Counted from the stretch's first letter, positions 1 to 9,160 are shown. The stretch is 53,595 nt of DNA from Paracoccus tibetensis (GCF_900102505.1 NZ_FMVT01000016.1:1-53595); one strand, 5' to 3'. A program made the numbers and translations. Notes: generated by a model from the sequence alone, not told the origin.

Positions 1-356
1 AGCGACAGCAGTTCGTGGATGGATCGCCGCCGTCGGCGCCAGAACGGCCTACATCGAGCCGGGCAGCCCTTGGGAAAACGGCTACTGCGAGAGCTTCAAT
101 GCGAAGCTCAGGGACGAGCTCTTGAACGGCGAGATATTCTACAGCCTGGCCGAGGCAAGGATCGTCATCGAAGGCTGGCGCCAACACTACAACACAAAGC
201 GCCCACATTCGTCCTTAGGCTATCGGCCACCGGCTCCGGAGGCCGTGCAGTGGCCGGCTCCGCCATCCGGAGCCGCTTCGCCGGCCACCCCCACCATAGC
301 TCCTTGGCCCCTCATGCACTAAGACTGAAACCGGACCACTTCATTGGGGCAGGTCA
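1..356 (+). mobile_element. Right end of an IS3-family insertion sequence, truncated by the window edge
   Basis: The stretch holds the C-terminal part of an IS3-type transposase and ends in a putative terminal repeat that reads TGACCTGCCCC on the minus strand (346-356). Base 357 onward is kduD sequence, so 356/357 is read as the insertion junction. The left end lies outside the window, so the target duplication and full length cannot be seen. The family is assigned from the transposase; the exact IS name and group are not known (IS407-like is a guess). Confidence 0.8.
2..322 (+). CDS. IS3-family transposase (OrfB), C-terminal fragment
   Basis: This open frame enters from the left edge and ends after 106 residues. 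It carries the end of the rve/DDE integrase domain typical of IS3-family OrfB. The hallmark segment [20 protein letters not shown] contains the catalytic glutamate, and it is followed by W-R-x-x-Y-N-x-x-R-P-H-x-S-L-G-Y, the family C-terminal signature. The last 25 or so residues are proline/alanine-rich and poorly conserved. The start codon and the two catalytic aspartates lie upstream of the window. Whether the element is still active cannot be judged from this piece. Confidence 0.85.
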   Translation, partial: ATAVRGWIAAVGARTAYIEPGSPWENGYCESFNAKLRDELLNGEIFYSLAEARIVIEGWRQHYNTKRPHSSLGYRPPAPEAVQWPAPPSGAASPATPTIAPWPLMH

Positions 357-811
357 GTGTAGGACGGCACGCGGATGCCGCCCTGGAAGGACAGAAGCGA
401 GGCGATGTTGACGATCTTGCCCATCCCGCGCGGCAGGGCCGCCTTGGCGAAGGCCTGGCAGGTAAAGAACAGCGCCTTGAGGTTCGTGTCCATCACCGCG
501 TCCCAATCGGCCTCGGAGAAGTCCACCGCGTCGGCGCGGCGGATGATGCCGGCGTTGTTCACCAGGATGTCGATGCGTTCGCTCGCGAAGACCTCGCGCG
601 CGGCCATCGGGTCGGCGAAGTCGAGACGCAGCGAGCGGCCAGTCTTTTTCGAAACCTGGCCCATCAGCGCCAGCGTCTCGTGGCAGTCGCGCCGGCCCGA
701 GGCGATCACCTCGGCCCCCGCCTGCGCCAGCGCCACGGCGATGGCCTGGCCGATGCCGGTATTGGCGCCGGTGACCAGCGCGGTGCGGCCCTCCAGCGAG
801 AAGTGGCTCAC
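341..811 (-). pseudogene. kduD: 2-dehydro-3-deoxy-D-gluconate 5-dehydrogenase KduD, truncated by the IS element
   Basis: KduD is an NAD-dependent short-chain dehydrogenase that converts 2,5-diketo-3-deoxygluconate to KDG in pectin breakdown. The fragment starts with GTG at 811, in a GTGA overlap with the end of kduI. It shows the Rossmann motif TGANTGIG near the N-terminus, NNAGI, and then NIASLLSFQGGIRVPSYT. At that point, where the family continues into the YxxxK-containing active site (SxxGG...Y..SK), the reading passes into the IS and stops after four foreign residues (DLPQ). About 151 native residues remain of roughly 250. The catalytic tyrosine/lysine and the C-terminal half are lost, so the product should be inactive unless a second copy exists elsewhere. 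Confidence 0.9.
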
Positions 812-1631
812 CGCAGGTCCTCCGGCTGGATGAAGTCCATGTCCGTGTAGTCCACGTTGTCGCCGGCCATCGCCCAGATGAAGGTGTAGCCGCCGATCCC
901 CGCGCCGGAATGGATCGACCAAGAGGGCGACAGCACCGCCTGCTCGTTGGCGACGAAGAGGTGGCGGGTTTCCTGCGGCTCGCCCATCAGGTGAAGGACG
1001 CGCGCCTCGGGGGCCATGCCGTGATAGAGATAGGCCTCCATCCGCCGGTCGTGGACATGGGAGGGGATGGTGTTCCAGACCGAGCCGTCCTCCAGCGTCG
1101 TGTAGCCGAGGACCAGCTGGCAGGACTCCATCACCAGCGGGTGGATGAACTGCTTGATGGTGCGCTTGTTCGAGGTTTCCACCGCGCCCATGTGGACATG
1201 CTTGGCCTCGGCCACGGTGATCAGCCGGTGCGGCAGCGCCCGGTGCGCCGGGGCCGAGGTGAGGTAGAACCGCCCCTGCCCCAAGAAGGTGACCGGCCCT
1301 GCGCCCATGCCGAGATAGAGGACGTCGCCCTCGGCCAGGTCCCAGCCTTCGCCCGCGGCCTCGATCCGGCCGGGCCCGCCGATGTTCACGATCCCCATCT
1401 CGCGGCGGTCGAGGAAGGAGGGCGTCTTCGTCTCGGCGATCTGGTCGAGGGTCAGGCTGCCCCCGTCCGGCACCGCGCCGCCCACGACGAAGCGGTCGTA
1501 GTGGCTGTAGGTCAGGCGGATCTGCCGTCTGCGAACAGCCCCTCGACCAGGAAATGCCGGCGCAGCTGGGCGGTGTCCATGCCCTTGGCGTGGTCCGGGT
1601 GGATCGCGTGGCGGGTCTCGACATGGGTCAC
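808..1631 (-). pseudogene. kduI: 5-keto-4-deoxyuronate isomerase KduI, single-base frameshift
   Basis: KduI isomerises 5-keto-4-deoxyuronate to 2,5-diketo-3-deoxygluconate. The N-terminus (GTG at 1631 behind GAAAGGA) reads VETRHAIHPDHAKGMD up to GLFADG in one frame. The rest, IRLTYSHYDRFVVGG to the C-terminus, is in another frame. The shift lies at about 1521-1526, where GGCAGATC appears in place of an expected GGCGAGATC. Restoring one G would give about 274 residues, matching the usual 278 or so. Metal-binding segments are intact downstream (HMGAVETSNKRTIKQFIHP and SHVHDRRMEAYLY). Either the gene is broken or this is a sequencing error; the neighbouring kduD disruption makes real decay plausible. 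Confidence 0.88.
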
Positions 1632-1657
1632 CAGGGGTCCTTTCAAAGGAGGTCGGA

Positions 1658-2956
1658 TCAGAGGCCGGCAAGACGCGGCAGCCACATGACGACCGATGGC
1701 ACATAGGTCACGAGCAGCAGCACCGCGAAGAGAAGCAGGTAAAATGGGCCGAGCGCGCGGATGGCTGTTTCGACGCGAACCTTTGCCACACCCGCTCCGA
1801 CGAAGAGGCCGGTCCCGACGGGGGGCGTGATCGTCCCGATGGCGAGGTTGAAGACCATCACCACTCCGAAATGTACCGGGTCCATGCCGACCTCTCGTGC
1901 GATGGGCAGAAGGATCGGGGTGAAGATCAGGATCGCCGGACCCATGTCCATGAAGCAGCCGACGACCAGCAGCAGGATGTTGATGATCAGAAGGACGATC
2001 AGCGGATTCTCCGAAATCGCTAGGATCAGCGCGCTGACAGCGGCAGGGATGCCCGTGAAGGCCATTGCGAAGCTGAGCGCCGCGGATGCGGCCAGGAGCA
2101 ACATGATCGTCCCGGTCATCTGGACCGTCTCGATCAGGAAGGACGGCAGGGCGCGCAAGGGCACCGTGCGGTGGATCACGAAGGCCAGCAGCATGGTGTA
2201 AATGACGGCGATGCCCGAGGCCTCGACCGCGGTGACGATGCCCAGCATGATGCCGCTGATGATCAGCACGATCAGCATGAGGCTGGGCAGCGCCCGCAGC
2301 GTGACCTGGGCCGCGTCGCGCATCGTTGGCCTCGCATCGCCGCGCCAGCCGCGCCGGCGCGCGATGAGGCCGGTCATTACCATCAGCCCCAGCCCCCACA
2401 GCACGCCCGCCACCGCGCCCGCCAGAAACAGCGCCGCGATGGATGCACCGCCGGCGACCAGCGAGTAGATGATGAACGCGGTCGAGGGCGGGATCAGCAT
2501 GCCGGTCGGCGCGCTGGCGATGTTGACGGCGGCGGCGAAGCCCGGATCGTAGCCCTCGCGCTTCTGCATGGGCACCATGACCCCTCCGATCGAGGTCGAG
2601 GCCGCGATGGCCGAGCCCGAGATCGCGCCGAAGAGCATGTTACCCGCGATGTTCGTTTGCGCCAGCGAGCCCGGCACCCGGCCTGCCAGCAGCTTGGCGA
2701 AATCGACCAGCCGCACCGCAATGCCGCCCGAGTTCATGATGACGCCCGACAGGATGAAGAACGGCACGGCCAGCAGCGTGAAGCTGTCGAGGCTGGCCAG
2801 CATCTTCTGCGCCGATGTGAACAGCGCCATGTCGAAGGGCAGCACCAGCAAGAGCGCGGCGATGGCGGCGGCGGTGATCGCCAGCGCCAGCGGGATGCCG
2901 AGCAGGGCAAGGCCACCGAAGACGCCCAGCAGGATCAGGCTTGCGGTTCCGGCCAT
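1658..2956 (-). CDS. TRAP transporter large permease (DctM type)
   Basis: This 432-residue protein is very hydrophobic, with about 12 predicted membrane segments, and is the DctM/large subunit of a tripartite ATP-independent periplasmic transporter. ATG at 2956 is chosen because it follows the dctQ stop by one base; an upstream in-frame ATG at 3028 would extend it into dctQ. Family-typical segments include the substrate/sodium-site region GNMLFGAISGSAIAASTSIGGVMVPMQ and the C-terminal GTITPPVGTGLFVGAGVA. Its position between kduI and the other TRAP genes, beside GH105, makes unsaturated rhamnogalacturonan or uronate oligosaccharides the likely cargo. That cargo is inferred from context only. 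Confidence 0.92.
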   Translation of the reverse strand: MAGTASLILLGVFGGLALLGIPLALAITAAAIAALLLVLPFDMALFTSAQKMLASLDSFTLLAVPFFILSGVIMNSGGIAVRLVDFAKLLAGRVPGSLAQTNIAGNMLFGAISGSAIAASTSIGGVMVPMQKREGYDPGFAAAVNIASAPTGMLIPPSTAFIIYSLVAGGASIAALFLAGAVAGVLWGLGLMVMTGLIARRRGWRGDARPTMRDAAQVTLRALPSLMLIVLIISGIMLGIVTAVEASGIAVIYTMLLAFVIHRTVPLRALPSFLIETVQMTGTIMLLLAASAALSFAMAFTGIPAAVSALILAISENPLIVLLIINILLLVVGCFMDMGPAILIFTPILLPIAREVGMDPVHFGVVMVFNLAIGTITPPVGTGLFVGAGVAKVRVETAIRALGPFYLLLFAVLLLVTYVPSVVMWLPRLAGL

Positions 2957-2957
2957 G

Positions 2958-3470
2958 TCACTCTCCGGGAAGTTCGGCCATGTCCTCGGCGGGAACATGG
3001 TGGCTGCGGCCGCGCAGCAGATCGGCAAGGTTCAGGCCCGCGTAAAGCAGCATCAGCCCGCCGCTGACGGGTAGCGCCCCATAGACCCAGCTCATCGGGA
3101 TGCGCAGCACCGCGCTGGTCTGGCGGGCCGAAATCTGGACGCCGCGCATGCCACCCCAGATCAGCACGACCCCCGCGAAGATGGAAAAGGCCAACACCAC
3201 CAGCCCCTCCAGACGCAGCTGCCAGCGGCGGGAGAGCCAACCGCGCAGCATGTCGATTGACAGGTGGCTGCCCTGCCCTACGGCATAGGCGGCCCCCAGC
3301 ATCGACATCCAGATGACGCCGTAGCGCAGCACCTCCTCGGTCACCGAGGAGGGGGCGTTCAGCGCGTAGCGGCTGACGACCTGCCAGGCCAGCACGACGA
3401 CCAGCACCAGAAGAAGGCCGCAGCACAGCCCGCCGACCACCAGGTCAAGGATGCGCCGCAGCCGGTCCAT
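2958..3470 (-). CDS. TRAP transporter small permease (DctQ type)
   Basis: The 170-residue protein has four predicted transmembrane helices and the DctQ pattern of an early W-Q-V-V-x-R-Y segment (AWQVVSRYALNAPSSVTEE) followed by L-G-A-A-Y-A-V. It pairs with DctM to form the membrane part of the transporter. Its start overlaps the dctP stop in an ATGA and its stop is one base before dctM, so the three genes are translationally coupled. Cargo specificity resides in the binding protein rather than here. Confidence 0.9.
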   Translation of the reverse strand: MDRLRRILDLVVGGLCCGLLLVLVVVLAWQVVSRYALNAPSSVTEEVLRYGVIWMSMLGAAYAVGQGSHLSIDMLRGWLSRRWQLRLEGLVVLAFSIFAGVVLIWGGMRGVQISARQTSAVLRIPMSWVYGALPVSGGLMLLYAGLNLADLLRGRSHHVPAEDMAELPGE

Positions 3471-4432
3471 CAGGCCCCCTCGGCGCCGCGGATCTGTTCG
3501 ACGACGGCGGCGCTTTCGGCCGGCAGCTCATCATAGATCGGCGCCACGGCGTCGCGGAAGGGCGCAACGTCGACCTCGTGGAACTCGACGTTGAACTGCT
3601 CGCGGGCCTCGGTGGCGGCGGCTTCGACCGCTTCATCCCAGACCGACTTGTGGAACTCGGTCGACTCGGCGGCGGCCTCGCGGACAGCGGTCTGGTGTTC
3701 CTCGGACAGGCGGTCCATTGCGGCGGTGCCGATCAGCAGGATGTCGGGGATGCGCGTGTGGCCGTCCAGCGTGTAATGCTTTGCGACCTCGGCATGGCGG
3801 GCGATGGTCAGCGCGAACTCGTTGTTCTCGGCCCCGTCCAGAACGCCCTGCTGCAGCGAGGTGTAGACCTCGGCTTGCCCCATCGCGACGGGGGTGGCGC
3901 CGAGCAGCTCGGTCATGCGGATCGCGGTCGGGCTTTGCAGCACGCGGATCTTGAGGCCGGCGAGATCTTCGACCGACTGCACCGGGCGGTTCACCGTGTA
4001 GAAGTTCCGAGCGCCCGAATTGTAGTAGGTGAGCCCGACAAAGCCCAGATCGGCGGTGGACTGGTAGATCGGGTCCATGATCGCCGCGCCGTCCATCGCG
4101 CGGTAGAAGTGGTCCTGGTCGTCAAAGAGAAAGGGCAGCGGGAAGACGCCATAGACCGGGGCGAAGCTCTCCAAGAGCCCGCCCGAGACCTTGGTCATGT
4201 CCAGTGCGCCGCCCTGCAGCATCTCGACCATCTCGCGCTCGCCGCCCAACTGGCCGTCGGGGAAGAACTGCACGGTCACTTCACCGGCGGTCTTCTCCTC
4301 GACGAGGCGGGCGAACTCCTCCATCGCCTCGACGGTGGGGGTGGCGTTCTGGGCATATCCGAAGCGCAGCGTTTCGGCTTGGGCGGCGCCGGCGGCCATG
4401 ATCAGCGCCAATGCGGTCAGGGTCTTGTTCAT
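3470..4432 (-). CDS. TRAP transporter periplasmic solute-binding protein (DctP type)
   Basis: The 320-residue protein has an N-terminal signal peptide (MNKTLTALALIMAAGAAQA) and then the DctP fold. Family segments are visible: FFPDGQLGGEREMVEMLQGG, LKIRVLQSPTAIRMTELLGATP and EVYTSLQQGVLDGAENN. The conserved arginine of the LKIRV segment is the residue that usually holds the carboxylate of the ligand, which suits a uronate-containing oligosaccharide. ATG at 4432 follows a strong GGGAGGAGAGAAG ribosome site; the 28 extra residues available upstream do not look like a signal peptide. It is the first TRAP gene after the GH105 gene, 28 bases downstream of it. Confidence 0.92.
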   Translation of the reverse strand: MNKTLTALALIMAAGAAQAETLRFGYAQNATPTVEAMEEFARLVEEKTAGEVTVQFFPDGQLGGEREMVEMLQGGALDMTKVSGGLLESFAPVYGVFPLPFLFDDQDHFYRAMDGAAIMDPIYQSTADLGFVGLTYYNSGARNFYTVNRPVQSVEDLAGLKIRVLQSPTAIRMTELLGATPVAMGQAEVYTSLQQGVLDGAENNEFALTIARHAEVAKHYTLDGHTRIPDILLIGTAAMDRLSEEHQTAVREAAAESTEFHKSVWDEAVEAAATEAREQFNVEFHEVDVAPFRDAVAPIYDELPAESAAVVEQIRGAEGA

Positions 4433-4460
4433 TCTTCTCTCCTCCCTCAAAGATCGCGCG

Positions 4461-5579
4461 TCAGATGTAGCCGCGCAGGTATTCAGCCAGGGCCAGCATC
4501 GCCATCGCCTGCCCATAGGGCATCGAGGTCCGCGGGATCTGGCGGTAATAGTCGAGATCGCTGCCCATTGCGGTGCCGAAGGACACGTTCTGCAGCTCGC
4601 CCTCCGGGCTGATGTTGTCGATGACGGCCTTGATGGCGCGCTCGGCGACGGGGGCGTAGTCGGCGGGCAGGTAGCGGCGGCGCACGCCCTTCAGCAGGCC
4701 ATAGGCAAAGCCCGCCGTCGCGGATGCCTCGAGGTAGCTGCCGCTGTCGTCCAGCAGCGTGTGCCACAGGCCGCTTTCGTCCTGCATCTCCCTCAGCGCG
4801 CGCGCCTGCCGCTGGAACAGCGACAGCAGGTGGCGGCGGGTCGGATCGCCCTCGGGCAGGTTCAGCAGCTCGATGAACTCGGGGATCACGATGGTGATCC
4901 AGCTGTTGCCCCGCGCCCAGAGCGCGCGGGCGAAGTTGTGGTTGCCGTCGAAGGTCCAGCCGTGAAACCACAGTCCGCTGGACGTGTCCGCCAGATACTG
5001 CGCGTGCAGCAGGAACTGGTACTTGGCTTCCTCGACATAATGCGGCCGGTTCAGCACGAGGCCGATCTTCGCCAGCGGCATGACCGACATCATCAGCGTG
5101 TCGTCCCAGAGCTGCTGGTCGTTCACGCTGTTATAGACGATGTGCTGCAACCCGCCCTCGTGGGTGCGCGGCATCTCATGCATGACCCACTCGGCCCAGG
5201 TGTCGAGGTAGGGCAGCCACATCGGGTTGCGGTCACGCTCGTAGAGATGCGCCAGCGTCAGGAAGGGGGCGACGGTGTTGATGTTCTTCGTCGGCGTGCC
5301 CTCGGCCAGCCGCGCGTCGAACCAGTCCCGGATGATGCGGGCAGCCTTGTCGCTGCCGGTCAGCTGTCCGTATTGCAGCAGCCCGTAGAGGCCGATGCCG
5401 TGAGTCCATTCCCACCCGGCCCAGCCCTTGGTGTCGATCACGCGCCCGTCTTCCAGCCGCAAGAGGAACTCGCCCGTGTCATCGGTGATGTTCACCAGGT
5501 TGTCGGCCAGGCGCTCGATCAGTCCCGCGGCTTCGCTGCGCGAGATGAAGCGGTCCTTCTGCCGCAGAATCGGGTGCAT
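4461..5579 (-). CDS. Unsaturated rhamnogalacturonyl hydrolase, glycoside hydrolase family 105
   Basis: The 372-residue protein belongs to GH105 (YteR/RhiN-like), which removes the unsaturated galacturonyl unit that lyases leave at the end of rhamnogalacturonan fragments. It has the alternating (alpha/alpha)6-barrel repeats, KGWAGWEWTHGIGLYGLLQY near the N-terminus, the acidic pair D159-D160 (LWDDTLMM) where the family keeps its general acid, and ARGNSWITIVIPEF. No signal peptide is present, so it should act in the cytoplasm after TRAP uptake. ATG at 5579 has a GGAGGA site just upstream. It opens the operon GH105-dctPQM-kduI-kduD and faces the IclR gene. Unsaturated glucuronyl substrates are an alternative for this family. 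Confidence 0.88.
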   Translation of the reverse strand: MHPILRQKDRFISRSEAAGLIERLADNLVNITDDTGEFLLRLEDGRVIDTKGWAGWEWTHGIGLYGLLQYGQLTGSDKAARIIRDWFDARLAEGTPTKNINTVAPFLTLAHLYERDRNPMWLPYLDTWAEWVMHEMPRTHEGGLQHIVYNSVNDQQLWDDTLMMSVMPLAKIGLVLNRPHYVEEAKYQFLLHAQYLADTSSGLWFHGWTFDGNHNFARALWARGNSWITIVIPEFIELLNLPEGDPTRRHLLSLFQRQARALREMQDESGLWHTLLDDSGSYLEASATAGFAYGLLKGVRRRYLPADYAPVAERAIKAVIDNISPEGELQNVSFGTAMGSDLDYYRQIPRTSMPYGQAMAMLALAEYLRGYI

Positions 5580-5597
5580 CAGTCTTCCTCCATTTTC

Positions 5598-5611
5598 GGA
5601 ACGTCGTTCCG
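5598..5611. promoter_or_regulatory. Candidate IclR operator 1 (GH105 side)
   Basis: GGAACGTCGTTCC (5598-5610) is a perfect 5+3+5 inverted repeat about 20 bases upstream of the GH105 start. The same half-sites recur at 5710-5725 on the other side of the divergent intergenic region. IclR-family proteins, KdgR among them, typically bind GGAAC-N3-GTTCC-like palindromes, so the site is assigned to the neighbouring IclR protein. Confidence 0.65.
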
Positions 5612-5709
5612 GAATTGACAGAAGCACAGCGCGTTTCGCAAATCAACTGCCATTATGCGTACCGCTGCACCAGCAATTGCTTGACAGGACGCCGCATCCC
5701 TTGTTTTTC

Positions 5710-5725
5710 AGAACGGTGTTCCGAA
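5710..5725. promoter_or_regulatory. Candidate IclR operator 2 (iclR side)
   Basis: AGAACGGTGTTCCGAA carries GAAC-N3-GTTC with the same spacing as site 1 and lies 16 bases before the iclR start. This fits autoregulation combined with repression of the divergent operon. It matches site 1 at the half-sites and differs mainly in the spacer and in the outermost base. Confidence 0.6.
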
Positions 5726-5740
5726 ATAAGAAGAACCGTA

Positions 5741-6523
5741 ATGGCCCCAAGACCGCAGAAGACTGAGAATGCCGCCGCCGTGCTGAAAGTGTTCGCGGTT
5801 CTTGAGTCGCTGGCTGAAGAGCGCCGGGCCAGTTTGGCCGAGATCGCGCAGCGGGCGATGACCTCGAAGACGACGGCGCACCGGCTTTTGCAGACGATGC
5901 TTGACCTCGGCTATGTCGAGCAGGACCGCGAGACAGAGAAATATGCCCTGACGCTGAAACTGTTCGGCCTCGGCGCCCGCATCCTGCGCGGGCAGGAGGA
6001 TCTGCTGCGGGTCTGCGACCGCGAGATGGGCAAGCTGTCGCGCGCCACGGGCGAGTCGATCAACCTGGGCGTCATGGACGACTTCGACCAGCGCGTCGCC
6101 TATATCCACAAGTATGACAGCGCCTATAACCTGTCGATGCAGTCGACCTTGGGCAAGCGGAACCCGCTGCACTCGACCTCGCTCGGCAAGGCGCTGCTGG
6201 CGTTTCGCGACGAGGACGAGATCACGGAGCGCGTCGCCGCGATGGAGCTGAAGAAACTCGCGCCCCGCACCATCACCGATCGCGACGCGCTGCGCGAGGA
6301 ACTGGCCGCCACCCGCGCCCGTGGCTACGCCGAAGAAATAGAGGAGTCCGAGGCCGGCGTGCGCTGCATGGCCGCACCGGTGATGGATCACGCGGGCAAG
6401 TCGGTGGCGGCGATCAGCATCGCCTTTCCGCTGGTCCGCTTCGACGAGTCGCGCAAGGCGGAATATGTGCGCCTCCTGACCGAGGCCGGACGCGCGGCCT
6501 CGGCCGCGCTTGGCTACGTCTGA
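5741..6523 (+). CDS. IclR-family transcriptional regulator (KdgR-like)
   Basis: The 260-residue protein has an N-terminal winged helix (about residues 10-70: AVLKVFAVLESLAEERRASLAEIAQRAMTS split over the helix-turn-helix) and a C-terminal IclR effector domain with the typical NPLHSTSLGKALLAF and GVRCMAAPVMDHAGKSVAAIS segments. Regulators of this kind control KDG and pectin catabolism in many proteobacteria. Its divergent placement opposite GH105-TRAP-kdu, and two palindromes in between, make it the likely local repressor, induced by a pathway intermediate. ATG at 5741 is preferred over an upstream start that would run through the operator. The 3' end overlaps the convergent rhaK by 10 bases. 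Confidence 0.88.
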   Translation: MAPRPQKTENAAAVLKVFAVLESLAEERRASLAEIAQRAMTSKTTAHRLLQTMLDLGYVEQDRETEKYALTLKLFGLGARILRGQEDLLRVCDREMGKLSRATGESINLGVMDDFDQRVAYIHKYDSAYNLSMQSTLGKRNPLHSTSLGKALLAFRDEDEITERVAAMELKKLAPRTITDRDALREELAATRARGYAEEIEESEAGVRCMAAPVMDHAGKSVAAISIAFPLVRFDESRKAEYVRLLTEAGRAASAALGYV

Positions 6524-7860
6524 CACGCCGCCCACCAGGCCCGCGCGTAAACTGCCAGCGCCTCGCCCTCCGGGCGCGGCCAAGGCCGTGTCTCGGGCGC
6601 GCGGGCATCGGGCAGGCACAGCATAGCGGCCCCCGTGCTGGTTCCCGTGGCCGAGGCGGCCGTGGCAATACCGTCGGGGCTGAGCACCGCCAGCATGTCC
6701 AGATAGTCGGGATTGCGGGCAAATGGCCCCTCGACGATCACCGGCCCCGCAGCGCCCGCCAGATCGAGGCAAATCCGCGTCATCAGCGCCAGATACCACG
6801 CCAGCGCCGCCATCCGATGCCCCTCGGTCGCAGGCTCGGCAGTCCAGCTGGCCTGCCGGCCGGGAAATGGGCCGCAGCCGGATTGGACCGAGGGCAACAG
6901 CATCACCCCCTGCCCCAGCACCGCCGCCCGGTCGGCAGCGTCCGGCACGGCTGTGCTGCCCGCGCGAATGATCTCGTATTCCCGCCCGCCCATGAACCGA
7001 GCCGAGGGCACCGGCTGGCCAAGCGCGTTCACGTTCACCAGCACGTCCCGCGCAGGGTCAAGCGCGGCCGCCTGCCCGCCGACCGCCATGCAGACGACCC
7101 AGGTTCCCGTCGACACAACCGCAAACGGTCCCGTGCGCCCGAGAAGATGCGGATAGAGCGAGGCATTGCTGTCATGGATGCCCACCGCCACCGGCGTGCC
7201 GGCGGGGATGCCCGTCGCAGCCGTAACCTCTGGCGTGACGCCGCCCAGCACCTCATCGGCGCGGCGGGCGGGAGCAATGCGACTTTCCAGTCCAAGCGCT
7301 TTTGCCACCGGTGACAGCTGCCCCTGCCACGGGTCCCACAGGTCGGTGTGGCAGCCGAGCGAGGTCATGTCGCTTGCAAGCTCGCCCGTCAGCCGAAAGC
7401 CCCAGTACTGCGGATAGGTCACGACATGCGCGACACGCGCCGCCACCTCCGGCCGGCCCATCAGCCAGTGCAACTGCGCGCCGAGGTTCAGCCCGCCCGG
7501 CAGGCGCGGCGAGCCGGTGATGGCAAACCTAGAGCGCAGCGCGTTATAGGCAGGATCTGCGGGGATCGGATGCTCGTAGTCCAGCATCGGCACTGCCAAC
7601 CTGCCTTGCCCGTCCAGCAGCACCGCCGCCGCGCCATGCGTCGTCACCGAGATGGCGTCGATCCCATGCGCCTCCTGCATCTGCCGAAGTCCGTCCAGGA
7701 AAAAGGTCCAGTGCCCGTCCAGGTCCATATGCGGCCAGGGCGGGCCCGGCAGGACGCGGTTCGGGCGGGTCAGAACGGCGATCTCGGCAAGCGTCTCGCC
7801 ATCGACCAGCGCAAGCTTGCCGTTGGTCTTGCCGACGTCCAGAACGGCGATGCGCCTCAT
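6514..7860 (-). CDS. rhaK: L-rhamnose/rhamnulose kinase, FGGY family (RhaK type)
   Basis: The 448-residue FGGY carbohydrate kinase starts [18 protein letters not shown], the N-terminal phosphate-binding segment. It has [16 protein letters not shown] around the catalytic aspartate region and [15 protein letters not shown] for ATP binding. It is the last gene of rhaR-S-T-P-Q-U-K, an order identical to the rhizobial locus. There, RhaK phosphorylates the sugar and, by published work in Rhizobium leguminosarum, is also needed for activity of the ABC transporter. Its start overlaps rhaU by four bases. The sequence differs from enterobacterial RhaB, so the kinase step is assigned on context and on the rhizobial family. 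Confidence 0.88.
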   Translation of the reverse strand: MRRIAVLDVGKTNGKLALVDGETLAEIAVLTRPNRVLPGPPWPHMDLDGHWTFFLDGLRQMQEAHGIDAISVTTHGAAAVLLDGQGRLAVPMLDYEHPIPADPAYNALRSRFAITGSPRLPGGLNLGAQLHWLMGRPEVAARVAHVVTYPQYWGFRLTGELASDMTSLGCHTDLWDPWQGQLSPVAKALGLESRIAPARRADEVLGGVTPEVTAATGIPAGTPVAVGIHDSNASLYPHLLGRTGPFAVVSTGTWVVCMAVGGQAAALDPARDVLVNVNALGQPVPSARFMGGREYEIIRAGSTAVPDAADRAAVLGQGVMLLPSVQSGCGPFPGRQASWTAEPATEGHRMAALAWYLALMTRICLDLAGAAGPVIVEGPFARNPDYLDMLAVLSPDGIATAASATGTSTGAAMLCLPDARAPETRPWPRPEGEALAVYARAWWAACQT

Positions 7861-8171
7861 GGCAGGTGGAACATCTGAACCAGCGGCACTGCGACCGGCT
7901 CACTGTCCCCATGCGTCAGCATCAGGTCGGCCATATGCGCCCACCAGCGCTGCATCACCGGATGCGCGGGCAGATCGTCCATTCCGTGATCCTCGGGGCG
8001 CGTGAGCATGCCGAAGAGGGCGTTCGTTTCCGGGTCCAGGTGGATCGAGTAGTCGCTGACCCCGGCGGCGCGCAGCAACTCCACCAGCTCGGGCCAGATC
8101 TCATCGTGGCGTCGGCGGTATTCGTCGGCGGCACCGGGGTTCAGCATCATGCGGAAGGCGTAGCGGGGCAT
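7857..8171 (-). CDS. rhaU: L-rhamnose mutarotase
   Basis: The 104-residue protein is the RhaM/RhaU mutarotase, which interconverts alpha- and beta-L-rhamnose. Visible family features are [21 protein letters not shown] at the N-terminus, with the catalytic-region tyrosine and histidine, and [16 protein letters not shown] near the C-terminus. Length agrees with the family (about 104-106). It overlaps rhaK at its 3' end and shares its first base with the rhaQ stop, so it is coupled to both. Confidence 0.93.
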   Translation of the reverse strand: MPRYAFRMMLNPGAADEYRRRHDEIWPELVELLRAAGVSDYSIHLDPETNALFGMLTRPEDHGMDDLPAHPVMQRWWAHMADLMLTHGDSEPVAVPLVQMFHLP

Positions 8172-9160
8172 CAGGTCCTCAGCTTGAAAATCAGGCGCGG
8201 CACGGCGATCACGCCGATCAGCAGCGCGCCCACGACGATGGACATCACGATCCCCGGCACGTTCAGAAGCCCGAGGCCAAACGTCACCAGCCCCATCACA
8301 ATGGCCGCCAGCACGACTCCAAGGATGGTGCCCGAGCCGCCGAGGATGCTGACCCCGCCCAGAACGACGATGGTCACCACCTCCAGCTCGAATCCTGTCG
8401 CAATCGAGGGGCGGGTCGAGCCGAGGCGCGAGGTCAGGCAGACCGCCGCAACACCGCTCATCAGGCCAGTCAGCAGGAACAGGATGAAGCGGATGCGGTC
8501 CACGCGGATGCCGGAAAAGCGCGCGGCGGTCGCGTTGTTACCAATGGCATAGACGATTCGGCCGAAGCTGGTGCGGTGCAGCAGCGTTCCGAAGACCAGC
8601 GCGGCGATGGTAAAGATCACCAGCTCGACCGTGATGACCCAGAAGACATAGCCCTGCCCGAACCAGGCGAAGCTGGCCGGGTATCCGGTGAAGGCCGCGT
8701 CGCCCAGGACGATGTAGCTGATCCCGCGGAAGAGGCTCATCGTGCCGATGGTCACCACGATGGAGGGCAGCCCCAGCCCCGCCACCAGCGCGCCGTTGAA
8801 CGCGCCGCAGAGAAGGCCGGTGCCAAGGCCCACCAGCACGATCAGCGGCGTGCCGGCGCCAAGGCTCATCGCCATGCCCATCGCGGTCGAGGCCAGCGCG
8901 ATGATCGCGCCGACGGACAGATCTATTTCTCCTGCGACGATCAGCATCGCCATGGCGAAGGCGATCATCGCCTCTTCGGTAAAGTTGAAGCTGGCGTCGC
9001 TGAGGTTCCACGGGTCGAGGAAATAGGGCGAGGCCATTGCGTTCATCAGGAAGATTGCGACGGCGACGACCAGCAGCAGGCTCTCCCAGCTTTTCAGGGC
9101 GCGGGCGGCAGGGCTGGTCAGGCGGTTGGGGATCTGGCGGGGTGCTGTGGTCGTGGTCAT
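8171..9160 (-). CDS. rhaQ: Rhamnose ABC transporter permease RhaQ
   Basis: The 329-residue inner-membrane permease belongs to the RbsC/BPD_transp_2 family (CUT2 sugar importers). It has 8-10 hydrophobic segments, the [15 protein letters not shown] motif and the cytoplasmic segment [17 protein letters not shown] that contacts the ATPase. The C-terminal [23 protein letters not shown] stretch is also typical. Together with RhaP it forms a heterodimeric channel. RhaQ/RhaP naming follows gene order in the rhizobial operon; sequence alone would not separate the two roles. Confidence 0.9.
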   Translation of the reverse strand: MTTTTAPRQIPNRLTSPAARALKSWESLLLVVAVAIFLMNAMASPYFLDPWNLSDASFNFTEEAMIAFAMAMLIVAGEIDLSVGAIIALASTAMGMAMSLGAGTPLIVLVGLGTGLLCGAFNGALVAGLGLPSIVVTIGTMSLFRGISYIVLGDAAFTGYPASFAWFGQGYVFWVITVELVIFTIAALVFGTLLHRTSFGRIVYAIGNNATAARFSGIRVDRIRFILFLLTGLMSGVAAVCLTSRLGSTRPSIATGFELEVVTIVVLGGVSILGGSGTILGVVLAAIVMGLVTFGLGLLNVPGIVMSIVVGALLIGVIAVPRLIFKLRT

